17,944 nt of DNA. Source: Sphingobacteriaceae bacterium (GTDB lineage Bacteria > Bacteroidota > Bacteroidia > Sphingobacteriales > Sphingobacteriaceae). The translations under genes and the position numbers were made by a program. The DNA lies in NCBI GenBank assembly GCA_021740025.1, contig JAIPAN010000004.1:1-17944 (forward strand), given 5' to 3'. Shown here piece after piece: positions 8,695 through 15,886 of this stretch. The notes below the pieces were generated by a model. The model saw only the letters and a list, made by a program, of their open reading frames with translations, searched no databases and had not been told where the DNA came from. Position 1 is the stretch's first letter. Every line of letters starts with the position of its first letter.

Positions 8695-9197
8695 CAGGCT
8701 TTTGAATTAAAAGGTTGTTCTACCAATTTGTCTTTCCCGTAAATAAAATCTTTACGCAAATAATCAGATGGTACAATGGGGCCATCTAAATAAATGGCTT
8801 CTTTAGGGCACGCTTCTTCGCATAAACCGCAAAAAATGCAACGCAACATGTTAATTTCATATACAGCGGCGTATTTTTCTTCGCGATATAAGGCTTCTTC
8901 GCCTTTTTTACGCTCGGCTGCTACCATGGTAATGGCTTCGGCCGGACAAGATAAAGCACACAAACCGCAGGCGGTGCAACGTTCCCGACCATCTTCGTCT
9001 CTTTTTAACGAATGCATACCACGCCAATTTTCCGAAAATTCACGCTGAACTTCTGGATAATAGATGGTTTCTTTTTTCTTGAACATGTGACGGAAAGTAA
9101 TGGCCATACCCTGAAAAATTGCCGGGAGGTACATGCGCTCCCATAAATTCATCGGTTTCTGTTCTAATACTTTCTTTCTATTACTTAATGCTTCCAT
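8694..9197 (-). CDS. nuoI: NADH-quinone oxidoreductase subunit I (2x[4Fe-4S])
   Basis: NuoI carries clusters N6a and N6b, which pass electrons from NuoG towards cluster N2 in NuoB. Two ferredoxin-type motifs are intact: CTACGLCALSCP (C74, C77, C80, C84) and CIFCGLCEEACP (C120, C123, C126, C130). The frame stays open upstream to 9278, but that extension lies inside nuoH and translates to a non-family peptide. I therefore take the ATG at 9197, 2 nt after the nuoH stop, giving 167 residues (N-terminus MEALSNRKKV). The amphipathic stretch around WERMYLPAIFQGM is the usual membrane-contacting segment. Its stop overlaps the nuoJ ATG by one base. Confidence 0.96.
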   Translation of the reverse strand: MEALSNRKKVLEQKPMNLWERMYLPAIFQGMAITFRHMFKKKETIYYPEVQREFSENWRGMHSLKRDEDGRERCTACGLCALSCPAEAITMVAAERKKGEEALYREEKYAAVYEINMLRCIFCGLCEEACPKEAIYLDGPIVPSDYLRKDFIYGKDKLVEQPFNSKA

Positions 9198-9199
9198 GA

Positions 9200-10237
9200 T
9201 TAAAATTTGTTCACTAATGCAATAACCACGCCGGTAAGTACAATATTGGCAATAGCTAAAGGAATTAATATCTTCCAACCCAAGTTCATCAACTGGTCAT
9301 AACGGAAACGTGGAATAGTCCAACGCACCCACATGAAGAGAAAGATAAAGGCAAATATTTTTAAGATTAACACGCCCATACCAATTAAAGGTCCCCAGGT
9401 TGGTCCCAACAGGCTGTTTACAAAATCCATACCCGGATAGTTATAGCCACCAAAATACAGGGTAGCCATAACTGCCGATGACACAAACATGTTGATGTAT
9501 TCTGCAAAGAGGTAAAAACCTAATTTCATGGATGAATATTCGGTATGGTAGCCACCCACTAACTCGGTTTCACATTCTGGTAAATCGAAAGGTGTACGAT
9601 TGGTTTCGGCAAAAGAACATATCAAAAAGATTAAAAAGCCTAAAGGCTGATAAAATACGTTCCAATTAAAGCCGTGCTGCTGCTCGGCAATATCTTTTAA
9701 ACTTAAAGAATTGGTAAGCAATAATAAGGCGATGATGGATAAACCCATCGGGATTTCGTAGCTGATGTTTTGCGAAGCGGCACGAATGGCTCCCATTAAA
9801 GAGAACTTATTGTTTGAGGCCCAACCCCCAATCATTACGCCGTAAACACCTAAAGAAACTACGCCAAAAATGTACAGAATACCCACATTAATATCGGTGG
9901 CTTGCAACGCAATTGTTTTGCCAAATAGCACCACATCTTGGCCCCAAGGAATTACTGCAGAACCAATACAAGCAGTTAAAATAGCCAAAGAGGGGCCTGC
10001 AATAAATAAGAATTTACTCGACTGAGTTGGTATGATTTCTTCTTTTAAAAACATTTTTACCCCATCGGCCAAGGGCTGAAACATACCACCTGGACCAGCT
10101 CGGTTTGGACCCACCCGATCTTGTAAAAAGGCTGCAATTTTACGTTCGGCTAGGGTAGAATACATGGCTACCACCAAACTCAACGTAAAAATTACGGTGA
10201 TAAATACAAATTTCTCTAGTATAAATGCAATATCCAT
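9200..10237 (-). CDS. nuoH: NADH-quinone oxidoreductase subunit H
   Basis: NuoH is the membrane subunit that forms much of the quinone-binding chamber at the junction with NuoB and NuoD. The 345-residue protein has about eight hydrophobic segments and the two conserved loop signatures. One is STLAERKIAAFLQDRVGPNR (starting near residue 27), followed by a GPGGMFQPLADGVKMFLKEE-like block. The other is AETNRTPFDLPECETELVGG (about residues 209-228), followed by HTEYSSMKLGFYLFAEY, the acidic loop close to the quinone tunnel. The ATG at 10237 overlaps the nuoG stop by one base (TAATG). nuoI follows after 2 nt. No key residue appears to be missing. Confidence 0.97.
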   Translation of the reverse strand: MDIAFILEKFVFITVIFTLSLVVAMYSTLAERKIAAFLQDRVGPNRAGPGGMFQPLADGVKMFLKEEIIPTQSSKFLFIAGPSLAILTACIGSAVIPWGQDVVLFGKTIALQATDINVGILYIFGVVSLGVYGVMIGGWASNNKFSLMGAIRAASQNISYEIPMGLSIIALLLLTNSLSLKDIAEQQHGFNWNVFYQPLGFLIFLICSFAETNRTPFDLPECETELVGGYHTEYSSMKLGFYLFAEYINMFVSSAVMATLYFGGYNYPGMDFVNSLLGPTWGPLIGMGVLILKIFAFIFLFMWVRWTIPRFRYDQLMNLGWKILIPLAIANIVLTGVVIALVNKF

Positions 10238-11241
10238 TAGTCTTTTTTAGTACGTTCTAATTCTTCCTTGTTGGCCGCCATAAGGGCTTTATTTTCCTGT
10301 ATAACCGGCAGTGGTTTTAAAGTATCGTAATGGTTAGATGAAATAACAGAAGTATGATCAATACGGCTAGGGCCTTCAATTACCCAATCTTTAGTCGCTT
10401 TTTTATCAAAGCGGCAGGTATTACAAATAAATTCTTCTACTTCGTGGTTCTCATCTTTACGAGCCGTTACCCGAATTACGTCATCGCCTTTATACCAGAG
10501 CATTACTTTTCCACTACAGGTTGGGCAATCGCGGTGTGCATCTACCGGTTTGGTAAACCAGACTCTATTTTTAAAGCGGAAGGTTTTATCGGTTAGGGCA
10601 CCCACCGGGCATACATCAATCATATTGCCCGAAAAATCGTTATCAATGGCTTTTTCTATATAGGTTGAAATTTCTGCATGATCCCCACGGCCTACTACAC
10701 CTTGCTGGCGGCAATCGGTTAATTGATCGGCTACATAAGTACAACGGTAACATAAAATACAGCGATTCATGTGCAACTGAATTTTATCGCCAATATCTAT
10801 ACGCTCAAACGTTCTGCGTTCAAATTCGTATCTAGTTTCGGCAGCACCATGATCAAAAGCTAAATCTTGCAGGCTACACTCACCAGCTTGGTCGCATACC
10901 GGGCAATCTAACGGGTGATTGATCAGCAGCATTTCTACTACCCCTTTACGAGCATCTACTACTTCGGGCGATGTAATATTTTGAACTTCCATACCCTCCA
11001 TCACGGTGGTGCGGCAACTGGCTACCAGTTTAGGCATCGGACGAGGGTCGGCCTCAGAGCCTTTGCTCACCTTTACCAAACAAGTACGGCATTTACCACC
11101 ACTACCTTCTAGCTTAGAATAGTAACACATAGCTGGCGGGACAATATCGCCACCAATTTGCCTTGCAGCATTTAATATGGTGGTTCCTGGCGCTACTTCT
11201 ACGGAAATTCCGTCTATAATAACCTTCACTTTATCTGACAT
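10237..11241 (-). CDS. nuoG: NADH-quinone oxidoreductase subunit G, short form without molybdopterin-type domain
   Basis: NuoG relays electrons through several iron-sulphur clusters from NuoE/NuoF to NuoI. Here it has only 334 residues, against about 780-910 in Thermus or E. coli. The N-terminal cluster domains are intact: a [2Fe-2S] site N1b (C39, C51, C54, C76), N5 (H109, C113, C116, C122) and N4 (C161, C164, C167, C211). A further Cys group then follows, C239xxC242 and C273xxC276, in the place where E. coli binds N7. The protein ends in a polar tail of about 55 residues. The whole molybdopterin-oxidoreductase-like domain is absent. Because the stop overlaps the nuoH ATG by one base (TAATG), this is a genuine end and not a frameshift. 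Short NuoG proteins are, to my knowledge, usual in Bacteroidota. The gene lies 25 nt after nuoF. Confidence 0.94.
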   Translation of the reverse strand: MSDKVKVIIDGISVEVAPGTTILNAARQIGGDIVPPAMCYYSKLEGSGGKCRTCLVKVSKGSEADPRPMPKLVASCRTTVMEGMEVQNITSPEVVDARKGVVEMLLINHPLDCPVCDQAGECSLQDLAFDHGAAETRYEFERRTFERIDIGDKIQLHMNRCILCYRCTYVADQLTDCRQQGVVGRGDHAEISTYIEKAIDNDFSGNMIDVCPVGALTDKTFRFKNRVWFTKPVDAHRDCPTCSGKVMLWYKGDDVIRVTARKDENHEVEEFICNTCRFDKKATKDWVIEGPSRIDHTSVISSNHYDTLKPLPVIQENKALMAANKEELERTKKD

Positions 11242-11266
11242 GGTTAACGATCTTTCTCTTTAAATT

Positions 11267-12631
11267 CTAAACAGTTTCAACTACTAGCGGTGGCAACGGA
11301 TCGGCATAATGGGCCAAACCATAGTTTCCTTTTAATGCTTTTTCGGGATGTTTTACATGCCATTCAAACTCATCGCGGAAATGGCGAATAGCTGAAGCAA
11401 CTGGCCAAGCGGCAGCATCTCCCAATGGGCAAATGGTATTTCCTTCAATATTTTTAGCAACATCTACCAGTAAATCAATATCGCTCATGGTACCATGTCC
11501 GTATTCTAAACGATGCAATACTTTCTCCATCCAGCCGGTTCCTTCGCGGCAAGGCGAACATTGGCCACAGCTTTCGTGATGGTAAAAACGGCTATAATTC
11601 CAGGTATTGCGTAAAATACAAGCGTCTTCATCAAATGCAATAAAACCACCCGAACCCAACATGGTGCCGGTTGCAAAACCGCCATCTGCTAAAGATTCGT
11701 AACTCATCAATCGGTTTTCGCCGTTGGTGGTTTTTAAAATTAAGTTGGCTGGTAAAATAGGCACCGATGAACCACCGGCTACTACCGCTTTTAAGCGTTT
11801 GCCATTGGCCATACCGCCACAATACTCTTCTGAATAGATGAATTCTTCTACCGAAAGACCCAATTCTATTTCGTATACACCCGGCTTGGCTAAATTACCC
11901 GAAGCTGAAATGAGTTTGGTTCCGGTACTACGACCGATACCCACTTTGGCATATTCATCGCCTCCGTCATTTATAATAGAAACCACAGCGGCAATAGATT
12001 CTACGTTATTTACCACCGTTGGGCAACCCCAAACCCCCGAAATAGCCGGGAATGGTGGTTTAATACGTGGATTTCCACGTTTTCCTTCCAATGATTCAAT
12101 TAAAGCGGTTTCTTCGCCACAAATGTAGGCACCACCACCTGGTTGTACATACAGTTCTAAATCGTAGCCAGAACCTAAAATATTTTTACCTAAAAATCCG
12201 GCTGCTTTGGCTTCGGCAATGGCTTTTTCCAAAATGCGAATTTGGGGCATCATTTCACCACGCACATAAATGTACGAGGTATTGGCGCCTAAGGCATAGC
12301 TCGACACAATCATTCCTTCAATTAATAAATGAGGAATGTTGGTCATTAAGTAACGGTCTTTAAAAGTACCCGGCTCAGATTCGTCGGCATTGCATACCAA
12401 ATAGCGTGCTTTGCCTTCGGGTTTAGCCAAGAAACTCCATTTCATGCCGGTTGGGAAACCTGCCCCACCACGACCACGTAGACCTGATTTTTTTACTTCT
12501 TCCACCACATCTTCTGGCGAAAGTTTTTTCAAGGCTTTTTCTACAGCACGGTAACCGCCTTGTTTACGGTACACCTCCAAGGTGTTAATACCGGCTACAT
12601 CAATATGTTCTAATAATAGTTTACGAGCCAT
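11267..12631 (-). CDS. nuoF: NADH-quinone oxidoreductase subunit F (NADH/FMN-binding)
   Basis: NuoF oxidises NADH through bound FMN and hands electrons to cluster N3. The 454-residue length is typical. The nucleotide-binding Gly-rich segment GLRGRGGAGFPTGMKW (residues 50-65) and the following CNADESEPGTFKDR block form the FMN and NADH sites, and GGGAYICGEETALIESLEG is the second flavin signature. The [4Fe-4S] N3 ligands are C355, C358 and C361 in SCGQCSPCREG, plus C401 in ICPLGDAAAWP. The ATG at 12631 lies 4 nt after the nuoE stop. The soluble protein sits at the tip of the peripheral arm with NuoE and NuoG. Its presence shows this is an NADH-dependent complex I, unlike the 11-subunit forms that lack NuoEFG. 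Confidence 0.98.
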   Translation of the reverse strand: MARKLLLEHIDVAGINTLEVYRKQGGYRAVEKALKKLSPEDVVEEVKKSGLRGRGGAGFPTGMKWSFLAKPEGKARYLVCNADESEPGTFKDRYLMTNIPHLLIEGMIVSSYALGANTSYIYVRGEMMPQIRILEKAIAEAKAAGFLGKNILGSGYDLELYVQPGGGAYICGEETALIESLEGKRGNPRIKPPFPAISGVWGCPTVVNNVESIAAVVSIINDGGDEYAKVGIGRSTGTKLISASGNLAKPGVYEIELGLSVEEFIYSEEYCGGMANGKRLKAVVAGGSSVPILPANLILKTTNGENRLMSYESLADGGFATGTMLGSGGFIAFDEDACILRNTWNYSRFYHHESCGQCSPCREGTGWMEKVLHRLEYGHGTMSDIDLLVDVAKNIEGNTICPLGDAAAWPVASAIRHFRDEFEWHVKHPEKALKGNYGLAHYADPLPPLVVETV

Positions 12632-12635
12632 CTTA

Positions 12636-13154
12636 TTACGCCTTTTTGCTTTTTAATTCGTCTACCAAGGCATCTAACTTTTCTGTAGTTAAATGTTCGT
12701 AGTAGGTATAATCTGGACCAATTTGCAAGACCGGTGCCATGCCGCATGCGGCTAAACATTCTACGCCTCTCCAGCTAAACAAGCCATCTTTAGTTACTTC
12801 GCCTTCTTTTACCCCTAATTTTTTTTCGATGTGTTGCATCATTTTTTCGGCTCCTACTAAACTGCAGGGACCAGTGCGGCACACTTCTAACACATATTTA
12901 CCTTGCGGCTGCAAGAAAAACATGGTGTAAAAAGTGGTTACTTCATATACCTCAATAGGTAAAATATGTAGATAGGCCGCCACTTTATCCATGGAAGCTG
13001 TACTGATCCAACCAAATTCGGCTTGTACCAAGTGTAAAATGGGCAACAAGGCCGATTTTTGCTTGCCTTCTGGGTAGCGGGTAACTAGCTCATCGAACTG
13101 TTTAATTAGTTCGTTGGAGAAGGTAATTTCTTGCGTTTCGGTTACTTTAAGCAT
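12636..13154 (-). CDS. nuoE: NADH-quinone oxidoreductase subunit E ([2Fe-2S] N1a)
   Basis: NuoE is the thioredoxin-fold subunit that pairs with NuoF and holds the off-path cluster N1a. The 172-residue protein has the four ligands in the expected pattern: C92 and C97 in VCRTGPC, then C133 and C137 in ECLAACG. An N-terminal helical part (about residues 12-70) includes PILHLVQAEFGWIS and the ATFYxxF-like segment VTTFYTMFFLQPQG. The ATG at 13154 overlaps the end of nuoD by 8 nt (ATGCTTAA), so the two are probably translationally coupled. nuoF starts 4 nt after the stop. Confidence 0.97.
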   Translation of the reverse strand: MLKVTETQEITFSNELIKQFDELVTRYPEGKQKSALLPILHLVQAEFGWISTASMDKVAAYLHILPIEVYEVTTFYTMFFLQPQGKYVLEVCRTGPCSLVGAEKMMQHIEKKLGVKEGEVTKDGLFSWRGVECLAACGMAPVLQIGPDYTYYEHLTTEKLDALVDELKSKKA

Positions 13155-14358
13155 CTAATTCTCCGGCAATAACGTTTAAACTACTCATGTTAATAATGGC
13201 ATCAGATAGCAACATACCGCTGCTCATTGGGGCATACATTTGGTAATTGATAAAGCTTGGTCGGCGGAAGTGCAAACGGTACGGTGAACGACCACCATCG
13301 TTTACTAAATAGAAGCCAAGCTCACCATTACCGCCTTCAACGGCGTGGTACACTTCTGTTTTTGGAGTATCAATTTCGCCCATTACAATTTTGAAATGGT
13401 AAATTAATGCTTCCATATTGTTGTATACGCTTTCTTTTGCCGGCAGATAAAATTCTGGCACATCAGCATGGAAAACGCCTTTTGGCTCTTTTTCGAGCTT
13501 TTGCATAGCCTGCTCAATAATGCGCAAGCTTTGCCACATTTCTTCATTACGCACGATGAACCGATCGTACACATCGCCAGTGGTTCCTACCGGAATATCA
13601 AAATCGAAATCTTGATACGAGGAGTAAGGTTCGTTTACACGTACATCGTAATCCACACCGGTTGCACGCAAAATTGGACCGCTCCAACTATAATTTAGTG
13701 CTGTTTCGGGATCAACTGCCGCTACGCCGCTGGTACGTTCAATGAAAATACGGTTGCGGTTAAAGAGCGTTTCAAATTCTTTTAATATGGGTGGAAATTT
13801 TTCTAAAAAGCCACGAATTTTAGCGAAAGCGATGTCGTTGAAATCACGCTCAAAGCCTCCTATACGACCAATGTTGGTGGTTAAGCGGGCGCCGCACACT
13901 TCTTCAAAAATTTCGTAAATGTGTTCACGCTCTTCCATTAAATACAAGAAGCCGGTAAAGGCACCGGTATCTACACCTAAAATTCCGTTGCAAATTAAGT
14001 GATCTGATATACGAGAAAGTTCCATGATGATTACACGGAGGTAATCTACCCGTTTGGGCGTTTGTATATTGAGCAACTTTTCTACCGTCATGTGCCAACC
14101 CATGTTATTAATAGGCGATGAACAATAGTTTAGGCGATCGGTTAGTGGTGTTATTTGATAAAATGGACGATGCTCGGCAATTTTTTCGAATGCACGGTGA
14201 ATGTAGCCAATGGTGGATACACCACTTACAATGCGTTCGCCATCTAACTCGAGTACGTTTTGGAAAACACCATGCGTAGCCGGGTGGGTAGGACCAAGAT
14301 TTAGGGTGATGGTCTCTTTTTGTGGATCGTTATCTGTATATACCGGATGGTTGTTCAT
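13147..14358 (-). CDS. nuoD: NADH-quinone oxidoreductase subunit D (quinone-site subunit)
   Basis: NuoD is the 49-kDa-type subunit that, with NuoB and NuoH, forms the quinone reduction site. I start it at the ATG at 14358 (403 residues), 1 nt after the nuoC stop, rather than at an in-frame TTG at 14370 inside nuoC. Family landmarks are LGPTHPATHGV with H25 and H29, HRAFEK (54-59), the TVEKLL helix (91-96), GVDTGA with its conserved Asp, and SGPILRATGVDYDVR. Two departures from the family are notable. The position normally held by the quinone-hydrogen-bonding Tyr, four residues before VEKLL, is W88. The C-terminus reads AGELDA where homologues usually end in GEVDR. nuoC and nuoD are separate here, unlike the fused nuoCD of E. 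coli. The last 8 nt overlap nuoE. Confidence 0.96.
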   Translation of the reverse strand: MNNHPVYTDNDPQKETITLNLGPTHPATHGVFQNVLELDGERIVSGVSTIGYIHRAFEKIAEHRPFYQITPLTDRLNYCSSPINNMGWHMTVEKLLNIQTPKRVDYLRVIIMELSRISDHLICNGILGVDTGAFTGFLYLMEEREHIYEIFEEVCGARLTTNIGRIGGFERDFNDIAFAKIRGFLEKFPPILKEFETLFNRNRIFIERTSGVAAVDPETALNYSWSGPILRATGVDYDVRVNEPYSSYQDFDFDIPVGTTGDVYDRFIVRNEEMWQSLRIIEQAMQKLEKEPKGVFHADVPEFYLPAKESVYNNMEALIYHFKIVMGEIDTPKTEVYHAVEGGNGELGFYLVNDGGRSPYRLHFRRPSFINYQMYAPMSSGMLLSDAIINMSSLNVIAGELDA

Positions 14359-14359
14359 C

Positions 14360-14863
14360 TTATCTTCCAAAGAAAAGGTCTTTTTTATCTACTCTGTTCG
14401 GGTCTTCTAATGGGTATTCTTTACGCATCGGGAAAACGGTCATTTCATCTACGTTTAAAATGCGGCGTAAATCTGGGTGTCCTTCAAACTGCACTCCATA
14501 AAAATCAAAGGTTTCACGCTCCATCCAATTCGCTCCTTGCCACAACGTGGTAGCGCTAGGAATGCTTGGATTTGCAGCCGAAAGAAATACTTTAATGCGT
14601 ATACGCACATTGTGCGTTAAGCTATGTAAATGGTAAATTACCCCGATGGCTAATTCTTGCTCTGGGTAGTGGATGCCGGTAATATCTGTAAGATAATTAA
14701 ACTGAAGTTCTTTGTCTTCTTTTAAAAAGCGTAGCACCTCGGCAATAGTTTCTGTATTCGTTTCAAAAGTTAATAGACCAAACGGCTCGGTTGGAACCGA
14801 TATCTTATCGGCAAAACGTGCCGTTAGTTTTTGAATGACTACTTGGTTACTTAGTGTGCCCAT
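14360..14863 (-). CDS. nuoC: NADH-quinone oxidoreductase subunit C
   Basis: NuoC is the 30-kDa-type structural subunit of the connecting arm, binding NuoD; it holds no cofactor. The 167-residue protein shows the family signature ERETFDFYGVQFEGHPDLRR (starting near residue 114) and the end PMRKEYPLEDPNR, typical of a free-standing NuoC. The N-terminal part (about 30-100) contains the alternating hydrophobic strands of the domain, including YLTDITGIHYP. The ATG at 14863 overlaps the nuoB stop by one base (TAATG), and the nuoD ATG follows the stop after 1 nt. Nothing unusual is seen. Confidence 0.96.
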   Translation of the reverse strand: MGTLSNQVVIQKLTARFADKISVPTEPFGLLTFETNTETIAEVLRFLKEDKELQFNYLTDITGIHYPEQELAIGVIYHLHSLTHNVRIRIKVFLSAANPSIPSATTLWQGANWMERETFDFYGVQFEGHPDLRRILNVDEMTVFPMRKEYPLEDPNRVDKKDLFFGR

Positions 14864-15405
14864 TATTGAATTCCGTATTTAGCTAATAGTGCTTGGTACT
14901 CTGGCGATTCGCGACGACGAAGTGACTCGTTTTTCACCAATTCTTGTATTTTATTAAACCCATCGATTATGGCTTCGGGGCGTGGAGGGCAACCAGGTAC
15001 GTATACATCCACCGGAATAATTTCATCGATGCCCTGCAAAACCGAATAGGTATCGAAAATACCGCCACTAGATGCACAGGCACCTACGGCAATTACCCAG
15101 CGGGGTTCGGCCATTTGAGTATAAACTTGCTGCAATACCGGTCCCATTTTTTTGGCAATAGTGCCCATTACCATTAATAAATCGGCTTGGCGTGGCGAAA
15201 AACTTGGACGTTCGGAACCAAAACGTGCAAAATCATAGTGAGAGCCCATGGTAGCCATAAACTCAATACCACAACAAGAGGTGGCAAATGGCAAAGGCCA
15301 CAAGGAGTGTGAACGGGCTAAGCCCACCACCTTATCTAGTGACGTTGCAAAAAATCCTGATCCCTCTATACCGGGAGGAGCTTCAACAATTGTTAATTCG
15401 CTCAT
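14863..15405 (-). CDS. nuoB: NADH-quinone oxidoreductase subunit B ([4Fe-4S] N2)
   Basis: NuoB holds cluster N2, the last cluster before quinone. The ligands are the adjacent pair C44-C45 in ATSCCGIEFM, C110 in VGACASSGG and C139 in VPGCPPRPEA, all intact. I choose the ATG at 15405 (180 residues, N-terminus MSELTIVEAPP), 29 nt after nuoA. The frame is open further up to a TTG at 15444 overlapping nuoA, but that extension shows nothing family-like. The conserved loop RFGSERPSFSPRQADLLMVMG lies at residues 61-81. The charged C-terminal extension (about 158-180) is usual in many bacteria. The nuoB-nuoC junction is a one-base overlap. Confidence 0.96.
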   Translation of the reverse strand: MSELTIVEAPPGIEGSGFFATSLDKVVGLARSHSLWPLPFATSCCGIEFMATMGSHYDFARFGSERPSFSPRQADLLMVMGTIAKKMGPVLQQVYTQMAEPRWVIAVGACASSGGIFDTYSVLQGIDEIIPVDVYVPGCPPRPEAIIDGFNKIQELVKNESLRRRESPEYQALLAKYGIQ

Positions 15406-15434
15406 AATGCCGTTATTATTTTCTGATATATGCT

Positions 15435-15806
15435 TTATTCCCAATCTAATGCACCTTTTTTAAGGATGTAAATAAATCCCGCCAAAAGTGTTCCCATAAA
15501 GATGAACATCTCCACTAAACCTGTCCAACCCAAGTCTCTAAAATTAACTGCCCAGGGGTACATAAAAATCACCTCCACGTCAAAAAGTACAAATAAAATA
15601 GCCACCAAAAAATATTTGATAGAAAAGGGTTGACGGGCATTGCCTACAGACTCAATCCCCGATTCAAATGGGGTTAATTTATCGGCTGTTTTACGTTTTG
15701 GGCCTATTTTGTGGGTAACCACCATGGTTAGAACCACGAAACCCATAGCCACAATCATTTGAAAAAAAATGGGCAAATAATTAATTGGGGTACTTTGTGC
15801 TTCCAT
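15435..15806 (-). CDS. nuoA: NADH-quinone oxidoreductase subunit A
   Basis: NuoA is a three-helix membrane subunit near the quinone site, with NuoH and NuoJ. I choose the ATG at 15806, giving 123 residues. An upstream in-frame TTG at 15827 overlaps a promoter-like box and would probably not be in the mRNA. Helices lie at about 10-32, 58-78 and 86-110. The conserved loop between helices one and two contains KLTPFESGIESVGNARQPFS (starting near residue 45), with the conserved Glu and the Cys position replaced by Ser, as in many bacteria. FDVEVIFMYPWA follows in helix two. It is the first gene of the nuo operon. No Shine-Dalgarno sequence is visible upstream of the ATG, as is common in Bacteroidota. 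Confidence 0.95.
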   Translation of the reverse strand: MEAQSTPINYLPIFFQMIVAMGFVVLTMVVTHKIGPKRKTADKLTPFESGIESVGNARQPFSIKYFLVAILFVLFDVEVIFMYPWAVNFRDLGWTGLVEMFIFMGTLLAGFIYILKKGALDWE

Positions 15807-15824
15807 ATGTTGGGTTTGGTGGCG

Positions 15825-15832
15825 CAAATATA
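15825..15832 (-). promoter_or_regulatory. Bacteroidota-type -7 promoter box for nuoA
   Basis: The minus strand reads TATATTTG, a perfect match to the Bacteroidota -7 consensus TAnnTTTG, 18 nt before the nuoA ATG. That places the predicted transcription start roughly at 15820 and gives a leader of only about 15 nt. No clear -33 TTTG or TTG element is present 19-21 nt further up, where the sequence is the arm of the upstream terminator. The box is well placed but rests on one motif. Confidence 0.55.
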
Positions 15833-15838
15833 AAAAGA

Positions 15839-15868
15839 AAGCGCCTTAATCTGATGATTAAGGCGCTT
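15839..15868 (-). terminator. Intrinsic terminator of the TPR-protein gene
   Basis: On the minus strand AAGCGCCTTAATC and its perfect reverse complement GATTAAGGCGCTT flank an ATCA tetraloop, giving a 13-bp stem with a GC-rich lower half. A U-rich tract, TCTTTTTA, follows directly. It begins 18 nt after the stop codon of the TPR gene. On the plus strand no T-tract follows the stem, so termination is directed at minus-strand transcripts only. This separates the upstream PstS-like/TPR transcript from the nuo operon. Confidence 0.88.
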
Positions 15869-15886
15869 AAAAAAAGTGATATTTTT

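Noticed and set aside
9198..9278. Upstream extension of the nuoI frame to 9278
   Set aside because: The extra 27 residues lie inside nuoH and do not resemble NuoI; the ATG at 9197, 2 nt after the nuoH stop, gives a normal protein.
10237..11241. NuoG as a frameshifted or truncated pseudogene
   Set aside because: The stop overlaps the nuoH start by one base, leaving no remnant of the missing domain, and the N-terminal cluster ligands are intact; a short NuoG is a normal form in this group.
14359..14370. TTG start at 14370 for nuoD and, similarly, TTG at 15444 for nuoB
   Set aside because: Both lie inside the preceding gene; nearby ATGs at 14358 and 15405 give family-like N-termini.
15807..15827. 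TTG start at 15827 for nuoA
   Set aside because: It overlaps the promoter-like TATATTTG box and would lie upstream of the predicted transcript start; the ATG at 15806 gives a normal NuoA.
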